Assembly: GCA_019916065.1 (NCBI GenBank)
Contig: CM034240.1
Coordinates: forward strand, 51,050,372 to 51,114,371
Source: Vitellaria paradoxa
Lineage: Eukaryota; Streptophyta; Magnoliopsida; Ericales; Sapotaceae
Length of the DNA: 64,000 nt
Direction of reading: 5' to 3'
Under the pieces are notes generated by a model that saw only the letters and a list, made by a program, of their open reading frames with translations, was not told where the DNA came from and made no database searches. A program made the position numbers and the translations under genes. This document shows positions 1-12,164 of the stretch, piece by piece; the first letter of the stretch is position 1, and every line of letters starts with the position of its first letter.

Positions 1-1811
1 TTGATTTGTTTGAAAAAGAGGAGAAAATGAAAAAAAAAATATTCACATTCTGGTAACGAATAAGATTGATCACTGATATAAATAAGAATATGTAACAAAA
101 GTTTAACAACTTCAATATAAAATATATATTGAAACTACAATTGGACTCATATAACAACATTTTTTCTTTTTCTTTTATTTTTTGAGTTTATAATTAAATC
201 TGCAAATAAGTTAAAGTCTCCGATATATCTTTAGTATTTTGGCACTAATAAAAAAGTTTTCCCTAAATTAAATAGAAAAGCAACAATCTACACATGGACA
301 TCCTCAGTAATTGAAAATTTTGAAAGACTAGTTATTGTCAAATTTATGAGGATGATTTTCTAACTTATTTTACTTTTTCTAATTCCCTTTTTGGGTAAAG
401 TTTCTATTTTTTATTTATATTTTTAAAATTTTGTAATTTGGCAACAAAAACATACTTCTTAAATCTAGTTATAATTTTTTGTTTCCAAAAAATAAAAATT
501 AAACAGAAAAATGTAAAAAAGTAAAAGTCTTTACCTTTTTTTATGTTACAAATATTTTGTTCATTTTAACACTTTATCTATTTTTGTTACATCATATTAA
601 ACTAAATTATTTTATTGAACTAGAATTTATTTTTAATAAATAATTAAATTAAATTAATTATCTAAATTAATATATAAATTATTTTATTAATTTATTTTAA
701 TAAATAATAAGATAAAATAAAATAATTTATTTAATATAAAATATATTTTATTAACATATTTTTAGTAAATTATAAAATTAATTATTAAATTTACATATCC
801 AGGCATGCGCGTGTGTCTATATACATTGTGTGTGTGTGTGTGTATAAATGTATAGAAAAGTAGTTTCAGTTCTTTTAAAGTTTGAACACAATCCCATTCT
901 CTTAAACTTGTAAGAGAATTATTTTATTTATTCTAAAACCCTAGGAGAGAGAGTGCAGAGTTAGAGAGAGAGAGAGAGAGAGGGGGGTGAGAGACATTGG
1001 TAGAGAGAGAGAAGGGTTATATGAATGTAAACATCAATCATATATTGTATAGATTATTTTTTAATTTAATTAGATATTTTAACGGGTCTCGTTTAATAAC
1101 TCAATTGCACTCATTTATAAGTTGTTGTTCTATAAATTATCCAATAACAACCCAATTACTAAAATAATAGGATCTAAACCTATTTATTATTGGATTAATT
1201 TGGTGAGTTGAGGGGTATGAGTTGATTTTCCCACCCCTACTCCAAACACACCAAAAAATCACAATTAACAACTTTTGACAAAAAATACAAAAAAATTATT
1301 AAAAATTTTACCTCTAAATACCCCCAATAGAAACAGAACATCAATATGTTTGTAAATTATAATTGATGTCCAAAAGAGGTGCAAAAATTCCAACTTATGT
1401 CAAAAGAGTACGCCCATTCTTTTATTTTTAAGTGAATTATAAAACATTTGCGCTAATTTTCTGTGAATTGTTTTAATTTTATCGGATGACTTCGAAGTGA
1501 GTTAAGGATGCTCGTATTCTAGTAAAATTTAAATTATATCGAATTTTGTATTCTTGTTTAATTATTGTAAATTAAAAACCGTATTTTTTTATTCAAATAA
1601 CTTTGGACTCCAATAAAAATTAAAAAAATAGAAAAAAGAAAAAAATGGAAGCACGTCAGACGAGCAGTGGTTTTATACAAGTCAATTTTTGGTTGACGTT
1701 TGCATGGAGCATGTTGTCCTCCAGCTTTTTTTTGCTGACAATACGTGCAGATCTGTAATTAAAAAATCTACACGACTATTTCGAGATAACTCTCAAATCC
1801 CACTAATCTAA
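1..1811. other. AT-rich intergenic flank, no gene seen
   Basis: No reading frame of coding character was found on either strand. The stretch is dominated by A/T runs. It holds a (TG)n microsatellite at about 827-842 and a GA-rich simple repeat at about 949-1013. Confidence 0.7.
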
Positions 1812-2083
1812 GGTTTGGTTTGGGAATAAATTTAGTTAGCTACTAACTAATTAAAAAAAAGTTAGTTAAATTTGTGTTTAAGGAAGAAAAAAAATAACTT
1901 ATTTTTTAGCTACTAGCTAAAAAAAAAGTTTTTTTTTTTAAGGTGGCTAACTTATTTTTGTTAATTTGATATTTTTACCATTGAAAGTTTAAAAAAAATT
2001 TAAAATGTAAGAGGGTAAATTTGATCAAGTACTGTTGAAATAGTCATTAACTTGACTAATAACTACCGATACCAAACGGAGCC
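1812..2083. mobile_element. Tourist-like (PIF/Harbinger) MITE
   Basis: The left end reads GGTTTGGTTTGG and the right end reads CCAAACGGAGCC, which together form imperfect terminal inverted repeats. The element is flanked on both sides by TAA (1809-1811 and 2084-2086), the 3-bp target duplication typical of PIF/Harbinger insertions. The 272-bp interior is A/T rich and non-coding. Size, ends and target site all fit a Tourist-like miniature element. It would need a Harbinger transposase in trans, and a broken relative of such an enzyme lies at 12.4-13.9 kb, although no link between the two is shown. Confidence 0.72.
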
Positions 2084-2537
2084 TAAGTAAAATCCTCAAT
2101 TTTACACCAAAGTCATAATTGTAACGATTACGATTTTATTTGATTGGAATAAAAGTATCAGCAGTGAGTATTATTCACCATAAATGTTTTCTAACTTTAC
2201 TCATGCAAATGATTTTTTTTTTTTTGCCTCTTCTGTAAAAAAATATATTTTAGCATGTGCATATTCTAAGACTTGTATGGAGCTTGCTTATATACATAAA
2301 TATATATTACTTAAATTCATATTTTTTTAAATTAAAAATTTATAAATACATTTAAATTATTAGATTTTAATTCAGTAATTCAAATCAAAATATTATAAAG
2401 TTGATATCAAAATTGATATGAGTCTCTCATTTCTCAATATTCTAAAACACATCCCTCAAGTTATCAACATCTCTCACATACGTTACCGAAGACACCCATT
2501 TTTTTAAATTTTATATTAACTTCTCTCTTGCAAGCTG

Positions 2538-2583
<46 letters not shown>

Positions 2584-3370
2584 TTATAATCTAACAAATT
2601 TATTAAAAATATTAAAATAACTAGAAAGATTATGAATTAATCATTTAAAAACATTAAATACATGGAAATCTATCTTAATTATAATTATGCCACGCAAACA
2701 TTATTCTTATTTTACTTACTCGTATAGTTTTTTCATTATATAGCATTTTTATAATTAATGAATTATTTTGATACGCTATCAATGTCATTAATATTTAAAT
2801 AGTACATCAAATATCTTCATACGCTGTTAATGTAATTAATATTTAAATAATTGTACTTGAAAATATAATGATATTTATAATTATAAATTCTTATGTTTTA
2901 TTAAGTTACGTAACGTCCACGGATGATGCTGCTTGTGTATTAAAAAAATTTTTTTTGACATTAAAACTGAACTCATAATTAAATAATGCCCACGCAATTT
3001 CATAAGGCGGAGATTCATGAGCCAGTGCATGTGCTCGTGGAAACAATTGGTCGATTTAAATATCTTAATCACTGAACTCGAGAAAGAATAAGTCATACCT
3101 ACCCAGAGAAAAAAGATATCAAAATCTTAATAAAGTTCGTAATTGGCATACTCTCATTAATGTTGGCATAAGGTGGCTGCGTAGTGAGGGCGACTCTCTC
3201 TCTCTCTTCTCCCCTCCCTCCCTCCCATAGTAAATGATATAATTTTTTTTTGCCTAACCCTCTAGAGACTTTTAGAATACTCGAATTAATAATTAATTAG
3301 GAACAAACTCAAATTCTTTATACATATAATATTTTTTTAATTTATAAATTTAATATTTTTTTAAGAATTA
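2084..3370. other. AT-rich intergenic region with microsatellites
   Basis: No gene was recognised. The stretch contains an (AT)n run at about 2541-2578, a short direct repeat around ATTAATATTTAAATA (about 2788 and 2838), and a CT-rich tract at about 3191-3230 upstream of the subtilase. Confidence 0.65.
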
Positions 3371-3546
3371 TGTTATGGGTACACTACCTTGTATACCCCC
3401 TTGTGTACACTGTCTATGTGGTATATGATTGTTGGCTTAGTAGTGGGTACCGAGCATAACTCTAAATGCTTATGCTGGAGACCCACCATTAAGCCAACAA
3501 TCATATGCCACATAGACAATGTACACAAGACAGTATACCTATAACA
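3371..3546. mobile_element. Foldback / MITE-like inverted repeat in the subtilase promoter
   Basis: Positions 3372-3447 and 3481-3546 are near-perfect reverse complements. For example, TATGATTGTTGGCTTA on the left pairs with TAAGCCAACAATCATA on the right, and the outer ends read TGTTATGGGTACACT and AGTATACCTATAACA. The arms are about 70 bp around a loop of about 33 bp, so nearly the whole element folds on itself. No clear target duplication was identified. The right end lies about 100 bp upstream of the presumed TATA box of the subtilase gene, so the element sits in its proximal promoter. It could be a MITE or another foldback unit. Confidence 0.75.
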
Positions 3547-3647
3547 CCATCTTTGTTTACTTTATACTTCTATTAAAATAACATATCAGAAATTAGTTGG
3601 CTGGCAGTGGAGGGCTAGATGATGGCCCTTCCATGTTATCCCAACAT

Positions 3648-3655
3648 TATAAATA
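3648..3655 (+). promoter_or_regulatory. Presumed TATA box of the subtilase gene
   Basis: TATAAATA lies 57 bp upstream of the chosen ATG at 3705. A start site about 30 bp downstream would give a leader of roughly 25 nt. Position and sequence fit a plant core promoter, but no transcription evidence is available. Confidence 0.6.
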
Positions 3656-3704
3656 GAGAACAACGTTGTTCCATCTTCATCATCCAATTATTGTAGGAAA
3701 GAAG

Positions 3705-6062
3705 ATGGCTATTCCAATCCATCTCGTGCCTTTATTCCTCTTCCTGGCTTTTTTTGCCACCGGTACTTTCTCGTCAGTGCCTTCTGACCCGTTGGATCGT
3801 CCAGAAAGTTACATCATCCACATGTCCAAATCAGACAAGCCCTCCGCCTTTGCTTCCCATCAACACTGGTACTCCTCCTTACTTGAATCGCTGTCCCCTT
3901 CCTCTACCAACGCTACCAAGATTCTTTACACCTATGAACGAGCGGTCAACGGCTTTTCAGCCCGCCTCACCGCCTCTCAGGCGGCGGAGCTCCGCAACGC
4001 CCCTGGGGTTCTCTCTGTCCTACCGGACGAGCTTCTCGGGGTCCAAACCACTCGTACTCCTTACTTTCTTGGTCTCAGACATGGCTCCGGCCTCTGGCCA
4101 GTGACCAATTACGGTGAAAACATCATCATCGGAGTCATCGACTCTGGGGTCTGGCCGGAACTGTCGAGTTTCTCCGACAAAGGGCTCTCTCCTGTGCCGA
4201 CTCATTGGAAAGGAAAATGTGAAACCGGACCGGATTTCCCTCGTTCATCTTGTAATCGGAAAATCATTGGTGCGAGAGCTTACCACAAAGGACATCAAGC
4301 TGTCAGTGGAAAACCACTAGACGAAGCAAAGGAAACGAAATCGCCTAGAGATACAAGTGGACACGGGACGCACACCGCTTCCACGGCTGCTGGATCTGCT
4401 GTTCCAAATGCGAGCTTTTATGGATATGGAAGAGGTATAGCGAGGGGTGTGGCAGGGAAGGCAAGAATCGCCATTTACAAGGTCTGTTGGAGCAGCGGTT
4501 GCTCACAAGCCGACATTCTCGCGGCGATGGATGATGCCATTTTGGATGGCGTCCACGTCATTTCTTTCTCCATTGGACAAAAAAGTGGGTTACCTCGGGA
4601 ATACTACCAAGATAACATGGCCATAGGATCTTTCGGAGCTGTCCGGCATGGAATTCTGTTTTCGTGCTCAGCAGGCAACAACGGCCCGGGTCCTTACACC
4701 ACCCGTAATATTGCACCATGGATGCTCTCCGTGGGAGCTTCCACAATCAATAGGGAGTTTAGGGCGGATGTTGTTCTTGGTAATGGTACGGTCTTCACTG
4801 GTAAATCACTCTATGCCGGTAATCCACCTGTAAAGTCGAAGCTGCCGCTGGTATATGGGGGCGATAGCGGAGACAGCCAATGTCGATCGGGGAAGCTTAT
4901 TCCATCCAAAGTCACTGGAAAAATAGTGATATGCGATAGTGGAGGCAATGCCGTAGCGCAAGGTATTGCCGTGAAGTCAGCCGGTGGCGTCGGAATGATA
5001 GTAGTGAACTCTGCAACGCGTGGCGGTGGGTTTGCAGCATTCTCATACCTCCTCCCAGCGACAATGGTCAGCCATACTGACGGCAACAAGATCAAAGCTT
5101 ACGTCAAATCTGTCCCTTCGCTTAGGGCGACCATCGTGTTCAAAGGAACGGTGATCGGAGCTTCACCGCCTGCTCCAAGGATTGCGAGCTTCTCCAGCCG
5201 CGGTCCAAATAATCTGACGGCAGAAATTCTCAAACCGGACGTCATAGCTCCGGGCGTTGATATCCTGGCCGGTTGGACCGGTGCTACCAGCCCCAGTAAA
5301 TTGGACTCTGACCGGAGAAGGGTAAAATTCAATGTCATATCGGGCACATCCATGGCATGCCCGCACGTGACCGGGTTGGCTGCGTTGCTTCGCAAGGCGC
5401 ACCCGAAGTGGACCCCAGCAGCGATCAAATCTGCCCTTATGACAACAGCTTACAATAAAGATAATTCAGGGCTTAATATTAAAGACAGTGCCACCGGAAA
5501 AACATCTACACCATTTGCCCACGGGTCTGGACACGTGGATGCATTCAAATCGCTTGATCCGGGGCTGGTTTATGACATGAGTGAGCGCGATTACTTGGCA
5601 TTCCTCTGCGCCATTGGATACAACAAAAACCAAATTGCAGTTTTTCTCAGAGGGTCTGGTAAGGTGGATTGCAATAAACAGAGCTTGTCTAGTCCTGGTG
5701 ATCTTAATTACCCATCATTCTCTGTTGTGTTTCGTCCGAACAGGAAGGTGGTGAAGTACAAGAGGGTGGTAACAAACGTTGGGAGTTCCGTGGATTCGAT
5801 TTATAAGGTTAAAGTTATTGCTCCAAGAGGTGTTAAGGTCACTGTTTCTCCGAGTAAACTTGTGTTTAACAAACAGAAGAAGAGGCTATCCTACAACATC
5901 TCATTCACCAGTACTGTTAATGTTGATCACGAGTTGGGTGAATTTGGAGTTCCTTCCTCCCAAGCATTTGGGTCGATCGAATGGTCTGACGGAACTCATC
6001 TAGTGAGGAGCCCTATTGCTGTGGTGTGGAGCCGTCAACGTAACTTAGTGGCATCCATGTAA
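3705..6062 (+). CDS. SBT1.4-like: Subtilisin-like serine protease, SBT1.4 type (subtilase family S8)
   Basis: This is an intact, intronless 785-residue preproprotein. A hydrophobic signal peptide covers about residues 1-24. An I9 prodomain follows (about 35-122, beginning ESYIIHMSKS). The catalytic domain shows Asp146 in VIDSGVWPE, His220 in SGHGTHTAS, the oxyanion Asn325 in SAGNNGP and Ser549 in SGTSMACPH. A protease-associated insert lies at about 380-470, and a fibronectin-III-like C-terminal domain includes NYPSFSVVF. These features and the length are usual for plant subtilases. The wording around the active site and the cysteine-containing motif PDFPRSSCNRK resembles Arabidopsis SBT1.4 (established family knowledge, recalled). 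Such enzymes are secreted to the apoplast and cleave proteins or peptide precursors; the substrate here is unknown. The frame stays open upstream to 3666 but has no ATG there. AAGATGGCT at 3705 is the first ATG and is followed directly by the signal peptide. Confidence 0.95.
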   Translation: MAIPIHLVPLFLFLAFFATGTFSSVPSDPLDRPESYIIHMSKSDKPSAFASHQHWYSSLLESLSPSSTNATKILYTYERAVNGFSARLTASQAAELRNAPGVLSVLPDELLGVQTTRTPYFLGLRHGSGLWPVTNYGENIIIGVIDSGVWPELSSFSDKGLSPVPTHWKGKCETGPDFPRSSCNRKIIGARAYHKGHQAVSGKPLDEAKETKSPRDTSGHGTHTASTAAGSAVPNASFYGYGRGIARGVAGKARIAIYKVCWSSGCSQADILAAMDDAILDGVHVISFSIGQKSGLPREYYQDNMAIGSFGAVRHGILFSCSAGNNGPGPYTTRNIAPWMLSVGASTINREFRADVVLGNGTVFTGKSLYAGNPPVKSKLPLVYGGDSGDSQCRSGKLIPSKVTGKIVICDSGGNAVAQGIAVKSAGGVGMIVVNSATRGGGFAAFSYLLPATMVSHTDGNKIKAYVKSVPSLRATIVFKGTVIGASPPAPRIASFSSRGPNNLTAEILKPDVIAPGVDILAGWTGATSPSKLDSDRRRVKFNVISGTSMACPHVTGLAALLRKAHPKWTPAAIKSALMTTAYNKDNSGLNIKDSATGKTSTPFAHGSGHVDAFKSLDPGLVYDMSERDYLAFLCAIGYNKNQIAVFLRGSGKVDCNKQSLSSPGDLNYPSFSVVFRPNRKVVKYKRVVTNVGSSVDSIYKVKVIAPRGVKVTVSPSKLVFNKQKKRLSYNISFTSTVNVDHELGEFGVPSSQAFGSIEWSDGTHLVRSPIAVVWSRQRNLVASM

Positions 6063-7783
6063 AACTTGTCTAACAAGACTGTAGTAGGCTGATCTTGAAT
6101 CCCTATCCCCAATAAGACGTTTGAGGAAATTAATAAGATGTTTGGAAGTTTCCTGTGTTATGTTATTTGGATTTTTTCAATTAGGATAGTTTGAAAATTT
6201 CCTATGCTATATGTTGCTTGTCGCCTCGTCTTTTTTTTTTTTTAAAGTATATTTAAATTTTTGTCTAAGATAAATTGATTATAATTAAATTGAACTCAGA
6301 ACAAAATAATTAGCTTTAAATATTGCTATATTCAATGCTGAACACTTACATCATTAGGTAAATTTAAAAGAAAAAAATACATAAAAATGGAATTTAGGTA
6401 TAAGTATCTCATTTTGATGAACCTAATTTTTTAAATTGTTAAAAAATAAATTTTAAAAACTTGCATTTTAAATTGATGAACTTTTATAATCGTACCGATT
6501 GATAAATTATTATTTTATAAAAATTTAATATTATAAGTTTAGAGATGCTTATATCTAAAAAATGAATTTTATTTTTTAAAATAATTATACATTATTTAGC
6601 AAACTCATTATATGATGAATTATTAACTATGTGTCTTAATTACTAACCCCATTTTTTATTATTTATATAATCTATCACTATTAAATTTCGACTAAAATAA
6701 ATTATTTTAGTGAAGTAATATATTTTAAGAATATGATAGAATATTATTTTCTTAATGCATATCTCCCTCTCCTTTTTGAAAAATACTATTCTACTGAAAA
6801 AATTCAAAAATTACAAATAAAATAAAACGATAATGGTAGAACTGTAATAAAAATATATCTTTATAAGTTTATTCTTTCAAGTTGATAAAACCCTCAATAT
6901 TTTTATAATTATTTAGATATTTTTTTCATCAAACTGCAATTTTTTTTTCCAACGAAAAGAGATCCATGAAGAAATGTTGGACACTTTGGGGTTTGTAACG
7001 ATGCATTGATGCCCCGACATAAGCAAATGTAAGAGCATAAATGATGATACCATATTTTGCACATGCTAGATGCTGATTTGTTAATTAACATATAGGGTGG
7101 GGCCGTTTAGTAATGAAGCTCTATTTCTATTAATTTATGCTTAATTAATTATTTTTTTAATTTTTATGTTTGATCATCATTTACTTTTTTTTTAAAATAA
7201 TAATTGAAATTGAATTTATAAATATAATTTTATTTATAAAAATTAAGAAATGAAAGGCGAGGAATTCTTTTTAAATTTCTGTTTGACAATAAAAAATTAC
7301 TGTCAAAATTACTTATCATGTCAATCAGGAATTCAAATGTAAGTCTGCCGAGTAGGAGGCTGTGATCTTGATAGGTCGAGAGGAGGCTGCGTTAAAAATA
7401 TGCCTTGTGATTTCACTTTCTGCGTCGGCAACAATCTAGGGGCAAGAAATAATTGATTCTGACTTGCCAATGGGATTTCTTTTAAAAGTCACCCGACGGT
7501 TATAAATTATTTACCTCTTAATTTCTTTTTTTTGGGGGTCTTTGTTTCTTAAAAGTTTGGTCCAAGCTGATAACATTTTTTTTTTTCTAATTTCCAAATG
7601 GCGCATAATTTCTTTTTATAATTTCAATTAAAATATAAAATTAACTAAAAATTTAATTTTATTTGTGCTTCATAAATTTAACTTAATTTGAGTTGGATTA
7701 TTTTTCCATATTTATCTCTTGAAAGCAAAACAAAAATGATAACAATAAATAAAATTAGTTAGGGGTGACAACGTTCTAAGAAG
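6063..7783. other. Subtilase 3' flank and AT-rich intergenic DNA
   Basis: Several AATAAG/AATAA-type signals occur within about 80 bp of the subtilase stop. Beyond about 6250 the sequence is A/T rich, with homopolymer tracts and no coding frame that could be supported. A less A/T-rich patch at about 7320-7500 matched nothing recognised. Confidence 0.6.
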
Positions 7784-7935
7784 AGAACTAAAAAACATAA
7801 ATGGAACTATATATTTGGTCCTCCTAGATTTTATTGTGACTAATCCAACAATGATATTCTTAGAACTAAAAAACATAAATGGAACTATATATTTGGTCCT
7901 CTTAGATTTTATTGTGACTAATCCAACAATGATAT
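7784..7935. repeat. 78-bp tandem duplication
   Basis: The unit beginning AGAACTAAAAAACATAAATG at 7784 recurs at 7862 with only one or two differences (for example CTCCTAGA versus CTCTTAGA). The near-identity indicates a recent duplication. It is non-coding. Confidence 0.9.
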
Positions 7936-8309
7936 ATTTTTTTTTTTTTAACGATTAGAAGTGTTTAAGAATATTGCAACATATTTTTTATATAATTTTT
8001 ATATTTTGGAAATATTTCCTAAGTCGTATAGAAACTATTTGAAAGATATGTCACAATATTTCTCGTTTTAACGAGGAGTGTTCAAATTATAGGTAAATCG
8101 AAGTTGAAGAATATGGTGATGGGTGGTAAAAGACAAACGGCGGGGAAAGAGTTGGGGGATACTGTGAACATGAAGATGATGAATGAGTGGAATGGAGAAG
8201 GGGCTGGCGATAGCAGAATATGGTGGAATTTGAAAGGAATAATGGATATGCGGTGGTGTAAGATGAGGATTAAATTACAAAATTATCTATTAGTTATTTA
8301 CACATAAAT

Positions 8310-8609
8310 TGTTAGTTATCCCTCTCATAATGATGGAGCACTCGTATTTTTTTTTTCCGTTATTGTTTCTTTAATGGTATGTGACCATTGAGGTGCTTTC
8401 TCCATGTGTATAAATGAGAGGTTAAGAATAGAACAAAAGGGTGAAAAAAAAATTATGAGAAAGGGTCGTGAGTATCTGTATTTTATGTTAGTTGAATATT
8501 TTCTATTATAATTTTTGACGTAATAATTATATTGGAATGGATGAAAGCGACCACTATAAATCTTTATATTCTCTCTTGTTTACATGTTTTAATTTTGGAA
8601 TTCCTAACA
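8310..8609 (+). repeat. 5' LTR of the small non-autonomous element
   Basis: It begins TGTTAG and ends CTAACA, so the ends are perfect 6-bp inverted repeats with TG..CA termini. It shares with 9550-9825 landmarks such as TATAAATGAGAGGTTAAGA and GAATATTTTCTA. Confidence 0.72.
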
Positions 8610-8611
8610 AG

Positions 8612-8622
8612 TGGTATCAGAG
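8612..8622 (+). other. Primer-binding site (initiator Met-tRNA type)
   Basis: TGGTATCAGAG is complementary to the 3' end of plant initiator methionine tRNA, the usual primer of many plant LTR retrotransposons. It lies 2 bp inside the 5' LTR. Confidence 0.75.
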
Positions 8623-9532
8623 TATTGTTAGTATTCCAAAGGTGTTGCAGAACGAGAACAAAGATAGGATTGTGACGAATATAGTCTAATACAGCCGCTG
8701 CCGAGTAAATCCCTTCCTAAGGTTTTTTTGGGCCATGCCACATCCATTTGTGACATCAAAATAAGCTAATTCCACTTCTAGAATGATAAAGTGTTGATGG
8801 GGGTTAATGATGGTTGTTATTGATAAACTCGGATACGATTCTCGTTCTTAAAATAAAAAATACTTTATTTTAAATGGACGTGTTGCAGAGGTGAAAGAGT
8901 CAAAATGAGCATAGTGAGCAAAGTTGTCAAGAAAGAGCCTAAGATTGCAAATTTATTACTTTTGTCGCAGTTGGGAAAGACTTAGCAGGATTTTCAAAAT
9001 AAAAAACAAGAGTGATACAATTCAAACTAAAGGAGAATGTTAACATGTGAGTTATTGTTAGACATGGATTTGGTTGTTCAAAGAAACAATGTGAACAAAG
9101 GATGTAGTTTTGCACCAATGCACATGAAGTGCACCGAAGGGATCCCAAAGGTGGTATAAGTGAACTAGAATGAAGTTGAATGTGTATGGGAATCTGGTTA
9201 GAGATGACATGTGCAAGGATTGTTAGAATTGTTCACAACACACATCTTAGAGAAAAGAGATGGGAAGATCTAGCATCAGTAGTTAACCGAATTGTTTTTG
9301 TTTTTTTTTCCTCTCAAAAGAATCAGTTGCAAATTAATCTCCAAGAAAGTGTACAAGTTTGGAGAGATAGGTCACTACGGCATTATAGTGGGTGTGCAGT
9401 GCATTCTGATTTGGAATACAAGATACAATAAAAGAATGAATGGATTTCGAGGAAAAAATGAATGCAAGGTATCCCAGGCAAGGGGTACAGTTTTTTTTTT
9501 TTTACCAAATTAATACAAACATGATATCATTA

Positions 9533-9549
9533 TGGACGGAGGGGGTGAT
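9533..9549 (+). other. Polypurine tract
   Basis: The purine-rich stretch around GGACGGAGGGGGTGA immediately precedes the TGTTAG start of the 3' LTR, which is the expected place for the plus-strand primer. Confidence 0.65.
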
Positions 9550-9825
9550 TGTTAGTTATTCTTTCCATATTGATAGAGTAGCCAAAGGTCGTAATTTTTT
9601 TTTTTTTTTTGCATTATTACTTATTTAATTGTATGTGCCCATTAAGATTCTTCCTCCATGTATATAAACGAGTGGTTAAGAGTTGAACAAAAATGGGTGA
9701 CAAAATGTTTGAGCAGGGGTTGTGGGTAATATTTGGAGTGATTGAATATTTTCTACCGTAATAATTATAATGGAATGGATGGAAGTGAAAAAAATGTTTC
9801 TCTTTTATTCTTGCATCAAATACAT
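9550..9825 (+). repeat. 3' LTR (end diverged or truncated)
   Basis: It starts TGTTAGTTAT like the 5' LTR and stays recognisable through GAATATTTTCTACC and GGAATGGATGGAAG. After about 9785 it no longer aligns well with the 5' copy, and the expected CTAACA end is missing. Confidence 0.65.
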
Positions 9826-12128
9826 AGAAGTTCACACTGAAAGTTAATCAGAATTGTAAAGACTAACATGAAATGAAGTGTAAAATATATGGATAATTTT
9901 TGAAATTTATCAAAAAAATAAATAATATGATAATAATTTGAGAATTGAAAAAGATATAAGCATGCATGCGGAATATAGGGTAACATGATAGAATTTTAAA
10001 AAATAAAAATAAAAGAAGTGGGGGGTGTTGCGTACATTGAGTCAAGAGTAAGAACCTTCTGGGAAAATGGGAAAGTAAAATGGACCCTAGGCCTCAGTTG
10101 GATGCATCCAAAAGCCCCCCCAAAACTTATACCGGGTCATAAGTGTGGGTCCCAAAGTTTTGCCTCAGTTTGGCAACTCCATTTCCTCTCCTTTTTCATT
10201 TTCTTGCATATTCTACCCTCTCCCTGATAACTTTCGGACACCCGCAGGGCTAGCCAAAAATTATCCAGCTTTAGACCCCTTGTTCTTTGACATTTCTAGC
10301 CCTTGTTATCTCCCTTGAACAATCCTCACACCTCTATCTCTGTAGTTGTTGCCAAGATCGTCCAGAGAAGGTTTATGGTGTACGATTTGTGCGATTTGGT
10401 GGGATTTTGTTGCGATCTGGTTTGAGCACTCATGTATGGGTTCTGAAATTCATTTTTCGAAAGTAGTATGAAAGATTTCGTTGCCTTTGATCTATTTTTA
10501 GTTGAACTGGGTATGTTTTGGACTAGCTTCAATCGATATAGGGGTCTGTGATATATGGTTTGTTTGATTTGTCGAATTAGGGTTTTATTTGGTGATGTAT
10601 GGTCTGTGACGTATAGTTTGTCGAACTGGGGTTTTATTTGGTGATTTTGTTTCATTTTTTAGTGTTTGACAGATTCATGGTTTGTGATGTATGGTTTGTG
10701 TTCATATATTCGTATTTGTAGGGGTTTCGTACTCATTTTTTTTTTTTTTTTACTTTTGATGAGAATATGTAATATTAAAAGATAATATATGAGATTTAAT
10801 ACAATATAAATTTTTTTAGAATAAATTTTTTATTAAAATAATGTTAATTACCTTAAATAAATTTGTAATACCAAACATGTTTCAACCCTATAAGCAGGAT
10901 GCTCAATTTAAATACCAATGTTGCGCTGAAAATTACAAGACTCGATTTTATCGTTTATTATATATATATATATATATATATATAACAAGTTAAAATTTTT
11001 TGGTTGTATGGTTATCGCAAACCATTTCACATAGTTATCAAAATCAAATCAAATAGCTATAAGGGATGAAATTTGGTTCATCATTCTATGATTTTACCTT
11101 TATTAAAAATTTAGGCGACATTTGGTTTATTTTTTTATTTTTTATTTTACGTGTTTTATACTAGTATTTTATTTCATTTTGTGAAGCTGCTTAGGGTAGG
11201 TGATGTGCAAAATTTGTTATGCTTTTCTGGCTGTGGGATTGAGAATAACTTTTTTTTCCTTTTGAGGTTGGGAGATGAAATTATGAAACTCTGCAAACTT
11301 GGATCTTTTGCCTAACTTTTAATAACACAATTATTTGTTTTCTAGGATTAAGACTACATAATGTACAGATTTACAGGATTGGTTTCTTTCCTGTATTTTA
11401 AAGGATTGGTTTCTTATTTATACTTTCTATATAAGATTTGCTGATGATCTTTGTTAATGTTCCATTCTTGGGATCAAACCTGTTTCATGCTTTTTGCCTT
11501 ACATATGGATGGTTTTACGTCTAAATAGGCATTTGGTTTGGACGTTGTCACCTGAAAGGCAACTGAATTTGTTTTGTAAAACTGAAGTCGGCAGGTATTG
11601 TACTATTACTATATCAAGGATGTGTTTAAAAAAAAAATGGTATTCAAAATTAGTTATCTTGTTTGGTTTATAGTAGAACATGAAAGAGAAAAAATATGGG
11701 ACTTGAGAAAGTAAAAATGATTGAATTAGAAAATTATGAATATCTTCTATTTATATATCTATATATTAATTTACTCAAATCAAAAAATTGAATTTGGTAC
11801 TTTAGGCATCTTAAAAACAATCAGAAAAAGGTTTGGTATATGTACATGGTTCTCTTTTCTCCAAACATATTCAGAAAAAGTGACTGGTTATTCAAGAGCA
11901 CTTCTGCTATGTCTCTTATAAAAGTAAAGGTGTATTTGGATTAAGAACTTAAAAATAAATAAATAAATAAGTGGAGGTTTAAAATTTCCTTTTATTTGGG
12001 TTGTGATAAAAAATAAAAAGTATGAGATTTGAGAAATAAAAATAATTAAATTAAAAAATTGATATATTGATGACTAGTTTTTAATTTATTATATTTGTAA
12101 ATCTTTTGAAATTTTAGATCTTGGTCCC

Positions 12129-12164
<36 letters not shown>

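Larger units (their letters stand above)
8310..9825 (+). mobile_element. Small non-autonomous LTR retrotransposon (copia-like primer site)
   Basis: Two diverged direct repeats of about 280-300 bp (8310-8609 and 9550-9825) flank an internal region of about 940 bp. A primer-binding site reading TGGTATCAGAG (8612-8622) stands just inside the first repeat, and a purine tract (about 9533-9548) stands just before the second. The internal region has no gag or pol frame that can be recognised. The structure therefore fits a non-autonomous LTR element mobilised by another element's proteins. The 3' LTR is diverged or truncated at its end, and no target duplication could be confirmed. Confidence 0.72.

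Noticed and set aside
3666..3704. Extended N-terminus of the subtilase starting at 3666
   Set aside because: The codon at 3666 is TTG. The first ATG is 3705 and is followed at once by a good signal peptide.
10018..10227. Open frame of 69 codons as a gene
   Set aside because: No recognisable domain and a low-complexity C-terminus; probably chance in a G/C-richer patch.
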